Positions 31,901 to 39,683 are shown, numbered from the stretch's first letter. The stretch: DNA of 64,000 nt from Citrobacter freundii ATCC 8090 = MTCC 1658 = NBRC 12681 (GCF_011064845.1 NZ_CP049015.1:3658001-3722000), one strand, 5' to 3'. Program-made: numbers and translations. Notes: generated by a model from the letters alone, not told the origin.

Positions 31901-34227
31901 CCTCGGGCGTAACGCTCAATTACAGCGGACTGACTGGCGGGGATTACCGCGTAGTCAGCTACAACACCAACCTACTGGCGACAGGGGCATACACCAGCCT
32001 TGATGTCTCGGTGGTAAAAGCCAGCGCAGGGACCATCACCGGTGGTACTACCGAGTCTGGCAATATCATCACCGATACCGATCCCGCCAATGGGCAGGAT
32101 AACGCCCCTTCCGGCACGCTGGTCACCACCATCACTGACGGTAACGGCAACGTGGTGAACATCCCGGTGAGCGGCATTGATGTGCAGGGAAAATACGGCA
32201 CCCTGCATATCAATCAGAATGGTAGCTACACCTATACTCTGACCAATACGTCAATCTCAGTGTATGGACGTTCCGAAAGCTTTACCTACACGCTAACGCA
32301 TGGCAGCGATCACTCCTCGGCAAAACTGGTGGTCACGCTGGGTCAGGCCCCAACCACCAGCACGGTAACGGCGGCAGACGATGTGGCTGCGCTGACTTAC
32401 GGGACGCAGGTCATCGCAGTCGACAACCATCCATCACAACAAACCGGCTTCACGCTCGCCAGCGTTGGTTTGGGACAATTGTTGGATGTTAGCCTGGTCA
32501 ACGGTTTGACCAACCCGATTAAATTCAACGTTGATGACGGCGCGACACGAACGATCACGGTTCAGGCCAACGTACTTGGCGTAACGCTGGGCGGCTTTGA
32601 TCTCTATGTCTACCGCTTCAACGAGTCTATTCAGCAGTATGAGCAGTACCGGGTACAGCCGAACTGGGTCACCGCCCTGCTGGGCGGCAGCTCACCGGCG
32701 TATACCATTACACTGCCGGGCGGTGACTATCTGTTCCTGCTTAATGCTTCCGGCGGCCTGACGCTACTGACCAGCTATACCCTGAATATTCAGGCCGATC
32801 ACACCTACGCCGTCGACAGTCTGAGTGCAGCTACCAATGGAAATCTGCTGGCCAACGACTCGGCTCCGGCTAATACCGTTATCACCGAAGTTAACGGTGT
32901 CACCGTTAACACAACAGGCACTACCACCATTAACGGACAGTACGGCACACTGACTATTGATGCGAAAGGGAACTATACCTACACGCTGAGAAGCGGACTG
33001 GGCGCAGACGGTATCAATACGCCGGACAGCTTTGTGTATAAGGTCAAAGCACCAAACGGCGATACCGGCAGCGCGTCGCTGAACATTACGGCAACCCCAC
33101 AGGCGCTGGATGCCGTAAACGACATCAGCAGCCAGATGGCGGTCACCACCCAGGCCGATACATCCAGGTCGTTTACCGACAACAGCGTTGGGAACGCCAG
33201 TTGGAGCGCCCAACTCCTTTCACCCACCTCACAAAATGGTACTGGCGTCATTGAAGTCGCGACGGGAACGGCGGTGCAAAACGCCATACTGCATTTTAAC
33301 GTCGCTTCAGGTCTGACGCTGGGCGGACTGACCGTCACCTGGGCGCTGTATGACAGCAACAACATCAAGATTGCCGGTAACTCATTCAATGGCGGATTGC
33401 TGATTGGCGGCAATATTGATATTGCCCTCAGCGGGGTAGTACTGCACCCCGGCAACTATCGCCTCGACTATACCGGCAGCGTCGGGGCTCTGGGGCTGGG
33501 GAATATCACCATCACCCCCAGCGTGAAAGGCACGATAATCGACCTGCAAAACTTCGAGACTTCCACAGCGAATAGCGTCACCGGCAATATTTATGACGGA
33601 GACCATATTGCCAGTGTGCATACCTTGCTAACGGTGAATGGCACGGGCGGCAGCGCCGCCACGCTGGATCCGCTGAGCAGCACGACCAGCGCCATCATTA
33701 ACGGGTTGTACGGCAAACTGACCATTGGCATTGATGGTCATTACACCTATGCCCTCAACAGCGATGTCTCGCTCTCCACCATCGTCACCAAAGAGACATT
33801 TACCTACACCCTTAACGACCTGAATGGCCATACCGATACCGCTACGCTGACCATCAATATGAATCCGCAAGTGGTGAGTACTGTCGATGCCGATCGCCTG
33901 ACTGGCAGCGCCTACGGCGATACGCTGATTTATCACCTGCTCAATGCCAACGACGCTACCGGCGGTAACGGAACAGCGGACACCTGGACCAACTTCTCGC
34001 TGGCCCAGGGTGACAAAATCGATATCGGTGACCTGCTGGTGGGCTGGAACGGGCAGAACGCGACGCTCGGCAACTACCTCACCGTTACCACCAGCGGTAA
34101 CAACACGGTTATTGCCATCGACCGTGACGGTACGGGCAACACTTATCACTCAACCAATCTCATCACGCTGGAGAATGTACACACCACGCTCGACGAGCTG
34201 GTGCAACAAAATCACATTGTGCCCTGA
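22996..34227 (+). CDS. bapA: Giant BapA-like biofilm adhesin, type I secretion substrate
   Basis: This 3743-residue surface adhesin resembles Salmonella BapA in place, size class and plan. Residues 1-110 form the BapA/Bap prefix-like domain. A hydrophobic stretch (about 116-135) is followed by a run of 17 Gly and an Asn/Gly/Asp-rich linker to about 195. About 27 tandem bacterial Ig-like repeats follow to roughly residue 2860; most are about 100 residues with the themes SVIDDVG, TNDxxPTLSGT, YDNGxxIG, GxWSFTP and TATDAAGN, and seven are a shorter variant of about 85. The last 870 residues contain cadherin/VCBS-like modules. The end is a type I secretion target domain with LTGSAYGDTL and DKIDIGDLLVGW. 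There is no Sec signal; export is by the three genes downstream. The start ATG has CAGGAG ahead. Biofilm function is from the family. Confidence 0.92.
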   Translation: MRLLAVVSKLTGVSTNVESSEVTLSSPSIVKLSVSREEVSQLTRVNQDLVVTLRSGETITIKNFYVGKGDAQNQLVLEDSNGALWWVQDTDGAFHFQHLDDLTPLMTAEGSHEGGAVWPWLLGGIAVAGGIGLAAGGGGGGGGGGGGGGGGGSDNNAGSGNGNGNGNGDGGGNGNGDGDGDGGDPPTTTPNAPDVPVITSVIDDQELITGPVNQQESTNDNTPTLQGTGPANATLHIFDNGIEIGQVAIDANGNWSFTPSSPLADGTHQFTVSASDGTGSSGMSDSWEIIVDTLAPDAPVVTEVTDDSGSIKGLIGNNGVTDDATPTLTGTGEAGSYISISDNGILIGMVQVDDNGNWTFTPDTPLSDGVHNLTLTQTDDAGNVSAETSVPTFTVDTTPPEGAVISSVNPEGTEVTGSAEVGSQVIIIGSNNQILGSTTVGQTGNFVIAISPSQTHGEALIAKIQDQAGNIGPDTPFNATNSGYPGVPVIVSVMDDFSPSTGPLSNNQATNDNTPTLSGTADANSTVTIYDNGTIIDSVLADGNGNWTWTSSSPLSDELHAFTATATNQSGTGGMSPAFNINIDTQPPLPPDDLNVSADGTVVTGTTEPGNTVVITSSSGTQIGSGVAGPDGSFTITINPPQTNGESIEAIATDPAGNPSLPETALAPDITAPQPPTNLLVNGTGDQVTGKAEPNSTINILDPDGNIIGTATADTNGDFTATLVPPQTNGEPLTANATDTAGNKGDDASVNAPDTTAPDAPTGVTVAGNGGAVSGHAEAGSTVTVKDSNGAPIGVGQADSGGNFTVQITPSKINNETVNVTATDSTGNESLPTSAVAPDLTAPNQPVIIAVTDDVADITGPINNNGLTNDDKPKIEGKAEAGSQVKIYDNGTLLTTITADINGNWNYTPTSALGQGAHVFTVTATDAANNTSTAASWKIIVDSIAPTVPVITLVNADVGSSAGNATSNAWITNDNTPTLSGTGEPGSLVSLYDGSLLMTVMLIDSSGTWSYTVPTNLALNDRIHQFTVSATDAAGNVITSPIVVSVTVDTQAPGTPVILTATDDVGNAPTDLPTGSRSNDTLPLLKGTGTVDSTITIYDGATLIGTATVVSGGTWSFQVTQPLSEGPHALSAIATDAAGNASNAGNFTLTIDTTPPAAPVIIAGEGLVGSATVALANGGSTKSTAPALSGTGEPGATITIFDNNVSIGTATVQPNGTWTFTPDPVLIEGPHKFTATATDAAGNTGIPSASFTLTVDNTPPAQPGAPIITDDVAPVTGVVTNGNTNDTTPTFSGTGNVGDLITVYLNGTPPLQGTATVGADGTWSFTPSAPVSPGTYQITLTATDPAGNVSQPSNAITLNIDTTPSAPPVIIAANDNVGGSVGDLLPNAVTDDATPTIRGTGTDGDIITLYNSGVVIGTATVAGGTWSITPGTALANGNYTLTATATDAAGNISGSSNSISFTVNTTPLTAPLVTNIEDNVGVITGSLTSGSVTDDTTPTISGTGTPGSTVLIYDGGIPIAITTVGANGSWSIDVPLTPNMIHTLTFGAQDATGNVLPAGNPVTLIVDTLPPAMPIVTSVDPNGTLVSGTADAGSTVIIRSGSTILGQGVADGSGIFSVTISPAQTAGQALNAIAQDPAGNQSNPTPFTAATSSVPHPPTLEIVDDVAPGMGEIGSGKTTNDTLPRLQGTATAGATVTIYQNGASIATVTADAVSGAWSYQLLTPLTNGTTYNFAVSQTVNLIPSGQSPNYAITIDTTAPLAPLITSIIDDVSPGSGPLDKGQITNDSRPTLNGTGEAGATITLYDNGIAYATTTVNSNGFWSFTPTDALGEGNHLFTARATDAAGNQGDASADFLIIVDTLIPNAPSIVTVTDNVGTIQNLTSGQSTNDNTPTLTGVTEADSIVTIRDGNTVIGTTTSDASGNWSFTPAPALSEGSHSLTATVTDGAGNISPAAPPFVVVVDTLAPAAPSITSVIDDQPGSTLLTNGQLTNDAQPTLSGTTEANAIVTIRSNGTIIGTANADGSGSWSFTPTNALAQGENIFTVTATDAAGNTSGASASFTVLVDSVAPSAPVILTVQDNTAPTTGPISNGQISNESRPALSGTGEVGATITVLSDGQPIGTTIVGAGGTWNFTPSTTLGNGLHTLTVTATDSAGNTSLPSGGFTYTVDTQAPAAPVITQVADDVGPLTGNLNNGQATNDARPTLSGMAEANSTVRIYDNGSFIGSITADGTGAWSFTPGTALGNGNHTLTVTATDAAENVSPTSAGFNIVVDTVAPLAPTIIQAFDDVVPGTGTLSNGAYTNDTRPVLNGSAEAGARVAIYDNGMLLATVTAAIDGTWEYLPATLGNGQHVFTAIATDAAGNVSPTSSEFIINVDTIAPSAPLLTSVVDDVAGGVFNAGLSNGQLTNDARPTLNGTAEAGSTVSIYDGSTLLGTALVQSNNSWTFTPTTPLANGSHTFTVTATDAAGNTSGATAGFSVVVDTTAPTQPSISSIIDDVGPNTGVIGNNQPTNDARPTLNGTTEANARVDIYDNGTFVTSVTADGSGSWNYTPPTALGQGTHSFTITATDTAGNTSGLSSASAIVVDTVAPGTPTGLAVNANGTTLTGVAEANSTIIITSSSGTVLGTATANASGNFTFTLSPPQISGQTLLVSAQDAAGNIGTAGNVLAPFTGVPPAPVIASVFDDVGTITGLVAAGKTTNDTRPALSGTAQANTIINLYNNGVLMGSTTADSNGLWNFTPSGALSEGNHAFTATATNANGVSGVSGSFSVIVDTTPPTAPTILISADGGTISGVAEAGSTVTISLPGGTSVTAIANSSGVYSVNLPVRQIEGQSLSATATDAAGNTSLPTSAIAPVLPLLAEDNVTSLPLQTDVTVSTEHQSDYGFLLVNALGNVANVLGNDTASVNFSIASGGSGSITINAAATGVVLSLLNTLEVVIQRFDTALNAWVTVVDTGKPDFASLLTLGASGVTLNYSGLTGGDYRVVSYNTNLLATGAYTSLDVSVVKASAGTITGGTTESGNIITDTDPANGQDNAPSGTLVTTITDGNGNVVNIPVSGIDVQGKYGTLHINQNGSYTYTLTNTSISVYGRSESFTYTLTHGSDHSSAKLVVTLGQAPTTSTVTAADDVAALTYGTQVIAVDNHPSQQTGFTLASVGLGQLLDVSLVNGLTNPIKFNVDDGATRTITVQANVLGVTLGGFDLYVYRFNESIQQYEQYRVQPNWVTALLGGSSPAYTITLPGGDYLFLLNASGGLTLLTSYTLNIQADHTYAVDSLSAATNGNLLANDSAPANTVITEVNGVTVNTTGTTTINGQYGTLTIDAKGNYTYTLRSGLGADGINTPDSFVYKVKAPNGDTGSASLNITATPQALDAVNDISSQMAVTTQADTSRSFTDNSVGNASWSAQLLSPTSQNGTGVIEVATGTAVQNAILHFNVASGLTLGGLTVTWALYDSNNIKIAGNSFNGGLLIGGNIDIALSGVVLHPGNYRLDYTGSVGALGLGNITITPSVKGTIIDLQNFETSTANSVTGNIYDGDHIASVHTLLTVNGTGGSAATLDPLSSTTSAIINGLYGKLTIGIDGHYTYALNSDVSLSTIVTKETFTYTLNDLNGHTDTATLTINMNPQVVSTVDADRLTGSAYGDTLIYHLLNANDATGGNGTADTWTNFSLAQGDKIDIGDLLVGWNGQNATLGNYLTVTTSGNNTVIAIDRDGTGNTYHSTNLITLENVHTTLDELVQQNHIVP
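23401..23451 (+). repeat. In-frame 15-bp tandem repeat coding poly-glycine
   Basis: The unit GGTGGAGGTGGCGGC occurs three times without a mismatch, plus six further bases, coding 17 glycines in the bapA-like gene. Because the unit is a multiple of three, slippage would change linker length in steps of five residues without breaking the frame. Confidence 0.9.
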
Positions 34228-34261
34228 AGTGAACATATAGCGTTAAAGCGCCATAACTACA

Positions 34262-34287
34262 GCCCCGGATGCGATGACATCCGGGGC
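34262..34287 (+). terminator. Hairpin between bapA and bapB
   Basis: GCCCCGGATG and CATCCGGGGC form a perfect ten-base stem with a six-base loop, 35 bases after the bapA stop. There is no T-run, so it is more likely an mRNA-stabilising or partial terminator element that lowers exporter expression relative to the substrate. Confidence 0.65.
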
Positions 34288-34327
34288 AATAACAGTCGTC
34301 GCTGCCGTATTTTGTAAGGGATAATCT

Positions 34328-35737
34328 ATGAGAAATGTCGCGCCTGTTGCCTTACTGCTGGCATTAACGTTCTGTACCCTGCGGGTGAATGCCGAAGATG
34401 AACCGCAAATTATTACGCCGGAAGGACTGGCCACTAGCCAGATGCTTCCCTCGCTGGACGGCGCGGTTGCCGATCTGCCGCTAAGTGCCGCCGCTCCCGG
34501 TAGCCTGACGCTCAACGACGCGGTGAGTCGTGCCGTGAGCTGGCATCCTTCTATTCGTGAATCCATCGGCAAACTGCTCTCGCAAAACGAGCAAATCGAC
34601 GTGGCGAAGTCAAAATATTACCCGCAGGTTTCTGCCGGAATGAACAACGGTTACAGCAATACCTACACCGACCACGGCTTTAGCCCGGCGCTGGTGATTT
34701 CGGTATCGCAAATGCTGTACGACTTCGGCAAAGTGGCAAGCCAGGTCCGCGCCGAGACCGCCGGAGCCGCGCAACAGCAGGCGAATGTGTTACTCAGTAT
34801 TGATACCATCGCCCACGCCACCGCCAACGCGATAGTCCAGGTGCAGACGTGGCAGCAAATGGTGGACGCCGCCGAAGAGCAGCTCACCGCCTTAAACGGC
34901 ATTGGTCGACTGACCCGTCAACGCAATGATGAAGGGGCAACCTCGCTGTCAGACGTGGTGCAAACCGATGCGCGTATTGAGTCTGCTCGTTCTCAGTTGG
35001 CGCAATATCAGGCCAATCTCGACAGCAGCAAGGCCACATTGATGAGCTTCCTCGGCTGGAACTCGCTTAACGGCATCAGCAATGAATTCCCGGTCAAACT
35101 GGACAGCAGCTGTGATGTAGTCAAACCGGACGATAAACTGGTTCCCGCGGTCCTGGCGGCCTGGGCACAAGCGAATGTAGCGCAGGCAAACCTCGACTAC
35201 GCTAACGCGCAGATGACGCCCACCATCTCTCTGGAGCCGTCGGTTCAGCACTATCTCAACGACAAATACCCCAGCCATGAGGTACTCGACAAAACCCAGT
35301 ATTCTGCATGGGTAAAAGTTGAAATGCCGCTGTATCAGGGCGGCGGACTCACCGCCAGACGCAACGCCGCCAGCCATGCGGTAGAATCTGCACAATACTC
35401 CATCCAGCGCACCCGACTCGAAGTACGGCAGAAATTACTGGAGTCCCGCAGCCAGGCGATGAGCCTCGCCACCGCCCTGCAGATTCTACGTCGCCAACAG
35501 CGGCTGAGCGAACAAACGCGCGAGCTTTATCAACAGCAATATCTGGACCTTGGCTCGCGCCCGCTGCTCGACGTGCTTAACGCCGAGCAAGAGGTGTATC
35601 AGGCCCGTTTTGCTGAACTCCAGACTCAAAACCAGCTGCGCCAGCTCCAGTTGAACTGTCTCTATAACACCGGCTCGCTTCGCCAGGCGTTCGCCTTAAA
35701 TAATCGCAGCATTCAATCGGTGGAGATCAAGCTATGA
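34328..35737 (+). CDS. bapB: TolC-family outer-membrane channel of the Bap exporter
   Basis: This 469-residue protein has a signal peptide (MRNVAPVALLLALTF to VNAED) and two outer-membrane efflux (OEP) repeats typical of the TolC/LapE group, with coiled-coil segments around 180-260 and 380-440. It would provide the outer-membrane duct for the BapA-like protein. Its stop overlaps the ABC transporter start in an ATGA junction, so the two are coupled. Confidence 0.9.
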   Translation: MRNVAPVALLLALTFCTLRVNAEDEPQIITPEGLATSQMLPSLDGAVADLPLSAAAPGSLTLNDAVSRAVSWHPSIRESIGKLLSQNEQIDVAKSKYYPQVSAGMNNGYSNTYTDHGFSPALVISVSQMLYDFGKVASQVRAETAGAAQQQANVLLSIDTIAHATANAIVQVQTWQQMVDAAEEQLTALNGIGRLTRQRNDEGATSLSDVVQTDARIESARSQLAQYQANLDSSKATLMSFLGWNSLNGISNEFPVKLDSSCDVVKPDDKLVPAVLAAWAQANVAQANLDYANAQMTPTISLEPSVQHYLNDKYPSHEVLDKTQYSAWVKVEMPLYQGGGLTARRNAASHAVESAQYSIQRTRLEVRQKLLESRSQAMSLATALQILRRQQRLSEQTRELYQQQYLDLGSRPLLDVLNAEQEVYQARFAELQTQNQLRQLQLNCLYNTGSLRQAFALNNRSIQSVEIKL

Positions 35738-37920
35738 GCAACCTCGATTCACATGCGGATGATGTAATTGGCGAACACGCCCTGAGCCAGTGGGCGCAGG
35801 CGATGACGCATATTGCCAATCACTATCGCGTGGCCTGTTCTCCCGGCGCAATCCAGGCCAACGCCCCATGGTTTGCGGGAAAAAGCCGGGCCACGGCCCT
35901 GTCGCAACTGGCGCGTCAGGTGGGACTGTCATTTCATGCGCTGAATACCGCCACGCAGGCGTTCGGTCAATGGCGCCTGCCGGTGGTGGCGGAACTGCGC
36001 GACGGCCAACTGATGGTAATAGAACATTTTAACGGCGAAGATACGTTAGATGTTTTCATCATCGCCGAAGAGGGCCAGCGTAACAGGTTAACGATTGCAG
36101 AACTTCTGCCGGAGATCGTGAGCATTACCGCGCTGCGCCCGTTGTCGGCGCTGAAGGACAGTCGGGTAGACCGCTATATTTCGCGCTTCAAGCCCGACTG
36201 GATGCGCGAACTGGTGTTAAAGGACATCCGCCCTTACCTGCCGGTCATGATTGCTGCCTTTCTGATTAACGTCCTGTCGCTCGCCGGGATTATCTTTTCC
36301 ATGCAGGTCTATGACCGGGTGATCCCCGCCCAGTCTTATCCAACGCTGTATGTTCTCTCTACCGGTGTTCTGGTAGCGGTGCTGTTTGGCTTTTTGCTGC
36401 GCGAAGCGCGTACCCACATAATGGACCTGCTCGGCAAACGCGCCGATATGCGCATTTCCGATCGCGTGTTTAGCCACGCATTGCGGCTGCGCAACAGCGC
36501 CGTCCCCCGCTCGACGGGGAGCTTTATTTCTCAACTGCGCGAGCTGGAACAAGTTCGCGAGATGATCACCTCTTCGACCATGTCGACCATTGTCGATCTG
36601 CCGTTTTTCTTTCTGTTTATCGTGGTGCTGGCATTTATCGCCCCGCCGCTGGCGTGGATTGCACCCGTCGCGGCCCTGCTGATGATCCTGCCTGGCTTGC
36701 TGTTACAGAAGAAGCTGGCTGTGCTTGCCAACCAGGCTGCCCATGAATCCACCCTGCGCAACGCGGTGCTGGTCGAAAGCGTTCAGGGGCTGGAAGACAT
36801 CAAGCTGATGCAGGCGGAAAACCGCTTTTTACAGCAGTGGAACAGCTATATCCGTATTACCGGAGAGTCAGGGCTACGCACGCGTAAGCTGACTCAAGGG
36901 CTGATTGGCTGGGGCATGTCGGTACAAAGCCTGGTCTACGCCGCCATCATTATGTTTGGCGCGCCGATGGTCATTGAAGGCACGATGACCACCGGCGCCG
37001 TGGTGGCGGCTTCAATGCTCGGTTCCAGAATGATTGCCCCGATGGCTAATCTGTGCGGCGTGCTGGCCCGCTGGCAACAGGTTAAGGCGGCAAAGATGGG
37101 ATTAGACAGCATCATGCAGCTTCCCACCGAAACGCAGTACGACGAAGACCGGGTGCATCAGGAGATTTTTCACGGCCATTATCTGTTTGAGAACGCACAC
37201 TTTCGCTACCACAGTGATGATCAGCGCGTTCCACTACGGATCTCGCGCCTGGAGGTCATGCCCGGCGAACGGGTGGCGATCCTCGGGCGTAACGGCGCCG
37301 GGAAATCAACGCTGCTGCAGGCCATGGCGGGTGGTGTGGAGATTATCCAGGGCGATGTCCGGCTCGATAACCTGAGTCTGGTGCAAATCGATATGGCCGA
37401 TTTACGCCGCAACATCGGTTTTCTCAGCCAGAATGCGCGACTGTTTTTCGGCACCCTACGCGAGAACCTGACCCTCGGCGCACCGCACGCCAGCGACGCG
37501 CAGATCTTCGAAGCGCTGGAGGTCAGCGGCGCGGCTGCTTTCGTTAAACAGCTCGCCAAAGGGCTGGCGCATCCCATTATGGAAGGCGGCAACGGTTTGT
37601 CCGGTGGACAACGGCAGTCGATCCTGCTGGCTAGAATGCTGCTGCGATCGCCCAATATCGTGCTGCTCGATGAACCCAGCGCCTCGCTGGATGAACATAC
37701 CGAGCGGGAATTTATTCAGCGCCTCAACCAGTGGTTGGGTAACCGCACATTGATTGTCGCCACCCATCGCGTACCGGTTCTGGAACTGGTCGAGCGCGTG
37801 GTGGTGTTGAAAGAAGGTCAACTGGTCATGGATGCCCCGAAAGCGCAGGCGTTGAATGCGAGCCGGGCACCTGCCCCAACTCACGGTCGGGAGTGGAAAA
37901 ATGAAAACCAATCCGCATGA
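35734..37920 (+). CDS. bapC: Type I secretion ABC transporter of the Bap exporter
   Basis: This 728-residue inner-membrane ABC exporter belongs to the LapB/HlyB group. The first ~140 residues are a C39-peptidase-like domain; the one cysteine near the start (in VACSPGAIQ) is not in the active-site Gln/Cys context of true C39 peptidases, so I read it as a non-cleaving domain that binds substrate. The membrane domain has about six segments (165-450). The nucleotide-binding domain has Walker A GRNGAGKST (about 518-526), LSGGQRQS and Walker B IVLLDEPSASLD. It overlaps both neighbours. Confidence 0.92.
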   Translation: MSNLDSHADDVIGEHALSQWAQAMTHIANHYRVACSPGAIQANAPWFAGKSRATALSQLARQVGLSFHALNTATQAFGQWRLPVVAELRDGQLMVIEHFNGEDTLDVFIIAEEGQRNRLTIAELLPEIVSITALRPLSALKDSRVDRYISRFKPDWMRELVLKDIRPYLPVMIAAFLINVLSLAGIIFSMQVYDRVIPAQSYPTLYVLSTGVLVAVLFGFLLREARTHIMDLLGKRADMRISDRVFSHALRLRNSAVPRSTGSFISQLRELEQVREMITSSTMSTIVDLPFFFLFIVVLAFIAPPLAWIAPVAALLMILPGLLLQKKLAVLANQAAHESTLRNAVLVESVQGLEDIKLMQAENRFLQQWNSYIRITGESGLRTRKLTQGLIGWGMSVQSLVYAAIIMFGAPMVIEGTMTTGAVVAASMLGSRMIAPMANLCGVLARWQQVKAAKMGLDSIMQLPTETQYDEDRVHQEIFHGHYLFENAHFRYHSDDQRVPLRISRLEVMPGERVAILGRNGAGKSTLLQAMAGGVEIIQGDVRLDNLSLVQIDMADLRRNIGFLSQNARLFFGTLRENLTLGAPHASDAQIFEALEVSGAAAFVKQLAKGLAHPIMEGGNGLSGGQRQSILLARMLLRSPNIVLLDEPSASLDEHTEREFIQRLNQWLGNRTLIVATHRVPVLELVERVVVLKEGQLVMDAPKAQALNASRAPAPTHGREWKNENQSA

Positions 37921-39091
37921 TGCCGCCATGGACGACCTCGATATTCGCCGCGAGCACCGTTTTTCCGGGGCCAGCCGCATTATTCTGCTCAGCACGCTGT
38001 TGTTTGCCGTCCTGGGTATCTGGGCATATTTCGGCAAGCTGGATGAAGTCTCAACCGGCAGCGGGAAAGTGATCCCCAGCTCGCGTGAACAAGTCTTGCA
38101 ATCACTGGATGGCGGTATTCTCGCCGAACTGACGGTCCGCGAGGGAGATAAAGTCCAGGCTAATCAAATTGTTGCTCGCCTCGACCCTACCCGTTCAGAG
38201 TCCAACGTTGGGGAGAGCGCCGCCCGTTATCGCGCCTCACTGGCCTCCAGCGCAAGGCTCAATGCCGAAGTTAACGATCTGCCGCTGGTCTTTCCCGATT
38301 CACTGCGCGCTTGGCCGGATCTCATCGCCTCCGAAACTCGCCTGTATAAAAGCCGCCGCGCACAGCTTGCGGATTCAATGGCGGAACTGCAGGATGCGCT
38401 GGTCTCGGTAAATAAAGAATTGGCCATTACTCAGCGACTGGAGAAAAGCGGTGCCGCCAGCCACGTAGAAGTGCTGCGCCTGCAACGCCAAAAAAGCGAT
38501 CTGGGATTAAAAATCACCGACCTGCGCTCGCAATATTTCGTGCAGGCGCGGGAAGCGCTGTCAAAAGCCAACGCCGAAGTGGATATGCTGGCGGCTATTT
38601 TAAAAGGACGCGAGGATTCCGTCACCCGCCTGACCGTACGCGCGCCGATGCGCGGTATTGTGAAAAATATCCAGGTCACCACCATTGGCGGCGTTATTCC
38701 GCCTAATGGCGAGATGATGGAGATTGTACCGCTGGACGATCATCTGCTGATAGAAACCCGCCTGTCGCCGCGTGATATCGCGTTCATCCATCCCGGCCAG
38801 CGGGCGCTGGTGAAGATAACCGCCTATGACTACGCCATTTACGGCGGTCTGGAAGGCGTAGTCGAAACCATCTCACCGGACACCATTCAGGATAAAGTGA
38901 AACCGGAAATCTTCTATTACCGCGTGTTTATCCGCACCCATCAGGACTTCTTACAGAACAAACTGGGACGCCATTTCTCCATCGTACCGGGCATGATTGC
39001 AACAGTGGATATAAAAACAGGTGAAAAAACCATCGTCGACTATTTAATCAAACCGTTTAATCGCGCAAAAGAAGCGCTGCGTGAGCGCTAA
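37901..39091 (+). CDS. bapD: HlyD-family membrane fusion protein of the Bap exporter
   Basis: This 396-residue periplasmic adaptor links the ABC transporter to the TolC-like duct. It has a short cytoplasmic N-terminus, one membrane segment (about 28-47), a lipoyl half-motif (SLDGGILAELTVREGDKV), a long coiled-coil hairpin (about 115-250), and the HlyD C-terminal beta domain with HPGQRALVKITAYDY. I chose the ATG at 37901, which overlaps the bapC stop by 20 bases and has GGGAG ahead. Confidence 0.92.
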   Translation: MKTNPHDAAMDDLDIRREHRFSGASRIILLSTLLFAVLGIWAYFGKLDEVSTGSGKVIPSSREQVLQSLDGGILAELTVREGDKVQANQIVARLDPTRSESNVGESAARYRASLASSARLNAEVNDLPLVFPDSLRAWPDLIASETRLYKSRRAQLADSMAELQDALVSVNKELAITQRLEKSGAASHVEVLRLQRQKSDLGLKITDLRSQYFVQAREALSKANAEVDMLAAILKGREDSVTRLTVRAPMRGIVKNIQVTTIGGVIPPNGEMMEIVPLDDHLLIETRLSPRDIAFIHPGQRALVKITAYDYAIYGGLEGVVETISPDTIQDKVKPEIFYYRVFIRTHQDFLQNKLGRHFSIVPGMIATVDIKTGEKTIVDYLIKPFNRAKEALRER

Positions 39092-39143
39092 ATCCTTGAG
39101 GATTAGGGGTTGCGGGGGCTGGTCACGCGTGTCACAAGTCTGT

Positions 39144-39149
39144 TATACT
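39144..39149 (+). promoter_or_regulatory. Likely -10 element of ssrA
   Basis: TATACT sits 14 bases upstream of the mature tmRNA 5' end, leaving room for a few leader bases that RNase P removes. A -35 hexamer is not obvious (GGTCAC at the right distance is weak). Confidence 0.5.
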
Positions 39150-39163
39150 TGCTCTAACACATT

Positions 39164-39527
39164 GGGGCTGATTCTGGATTCGACGGGATTCGCGAAACCC
39201 AAGGTGCATGCCGAGGGGCGGTTGGCCTCGTAAAAAGCCGCAAAAAAATAGTCGCAAACGACGAAAACTACGCTTTAGCAGCTTAATAACCTGCTCTGAG
39301 CCCTCTCTCCCTAGCTTCCGCTCTTAAGACGGGGATCAAAGAGAGGTCAAACCCAAAAGAGATCGCGTGGATGCCCTGCCTGGGGTTGAAGCGTTAAATC
39401 TAATCAGGCTAGTCTGGTAGTGGCGTGTCTGTCCGCAGGTGCCAGGCGAATGTAAAGACTGACTAAGCATGTAGTACCGAGGATGTAGGAATTTCGGACG
39501 CGGGTTCAACTCCCGCCAGCTCCACCA
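39164..39527 (+). ncRNA. ssrA: tmRNA (10Sa RNA)
   Basis: This 364-base RNA matches the enterobacterial tmRNA from GGGGCTGATTCTGGATTC to GCCAGCTCCACCA. The tag reading frame starts at the GCA resume codon at 39254 and codes ANDENYALAA, then TAA TAA. The tRNA-like ends and the CCA are complete. tmRNA with SmpB frees stalled ribosomes and marks the product for ClpXP. Its 3' end is a well-known integration site for phages and islands, and an island starts directly after it here. Confidence 0.98.
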
Positions 39528-39683
39528 ATCATGATTGGATAGTGCCAGGACAGCACTAGCAAAAACAGGAAGTTAGCAGTCTCAGCAGGACACCGACCAG
39601 ACGGTGAGGGGACAAAAAAGATACGCAAAGGAGCCGCGGCTCTTTGATGACACAGAAGCCCGCTGATGCGGGCTTTTTTTATG
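39499..39683 (+). repeat. Island-flanking direct repeat, copy 1 (ssrA 3' end plus trailer)
   Basis: This segment starts in the T-arm of tmRNA (CGCGGGTTCAACTCCCGCC) and runs through the CCA, a structured trailer and a terminator. It is repeated at 42887-43065 in the same orientation with a handful of substitutions. The copies diverge most just before the terminator. A perfect palindrome CCAATCATGATTGG covers the CCA end (39525-39538). Confidence 0.9.
39656..39680 (+). terminator. Terminator after the ssrA trailer
   Basis: AGCCCGC and GCGGGCT form a stem with a TGAT loop, followed by T7. It lies about 130 bases after the tmRNA CCA and only 14 bases before the next gene. Confidence 0.9.

Noticed and set aside
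23300..34150. Many long open frames on the minus strand and in other frames of the giant adhesin gene
   Set aside because: They come from the repetitive, GC-rich codon pattern of the Ig-like array. None has a ribosome site or a recognisable domain, and all lie inside one clearly coding frame.
22996..34227. CRISPR array or tandem DNA repeats in the 11-kb region
   Set aside because: The repeats are protein repeats of about 300 bases with diverged DNA, in one open frame, with no short identical repeats and spacers.
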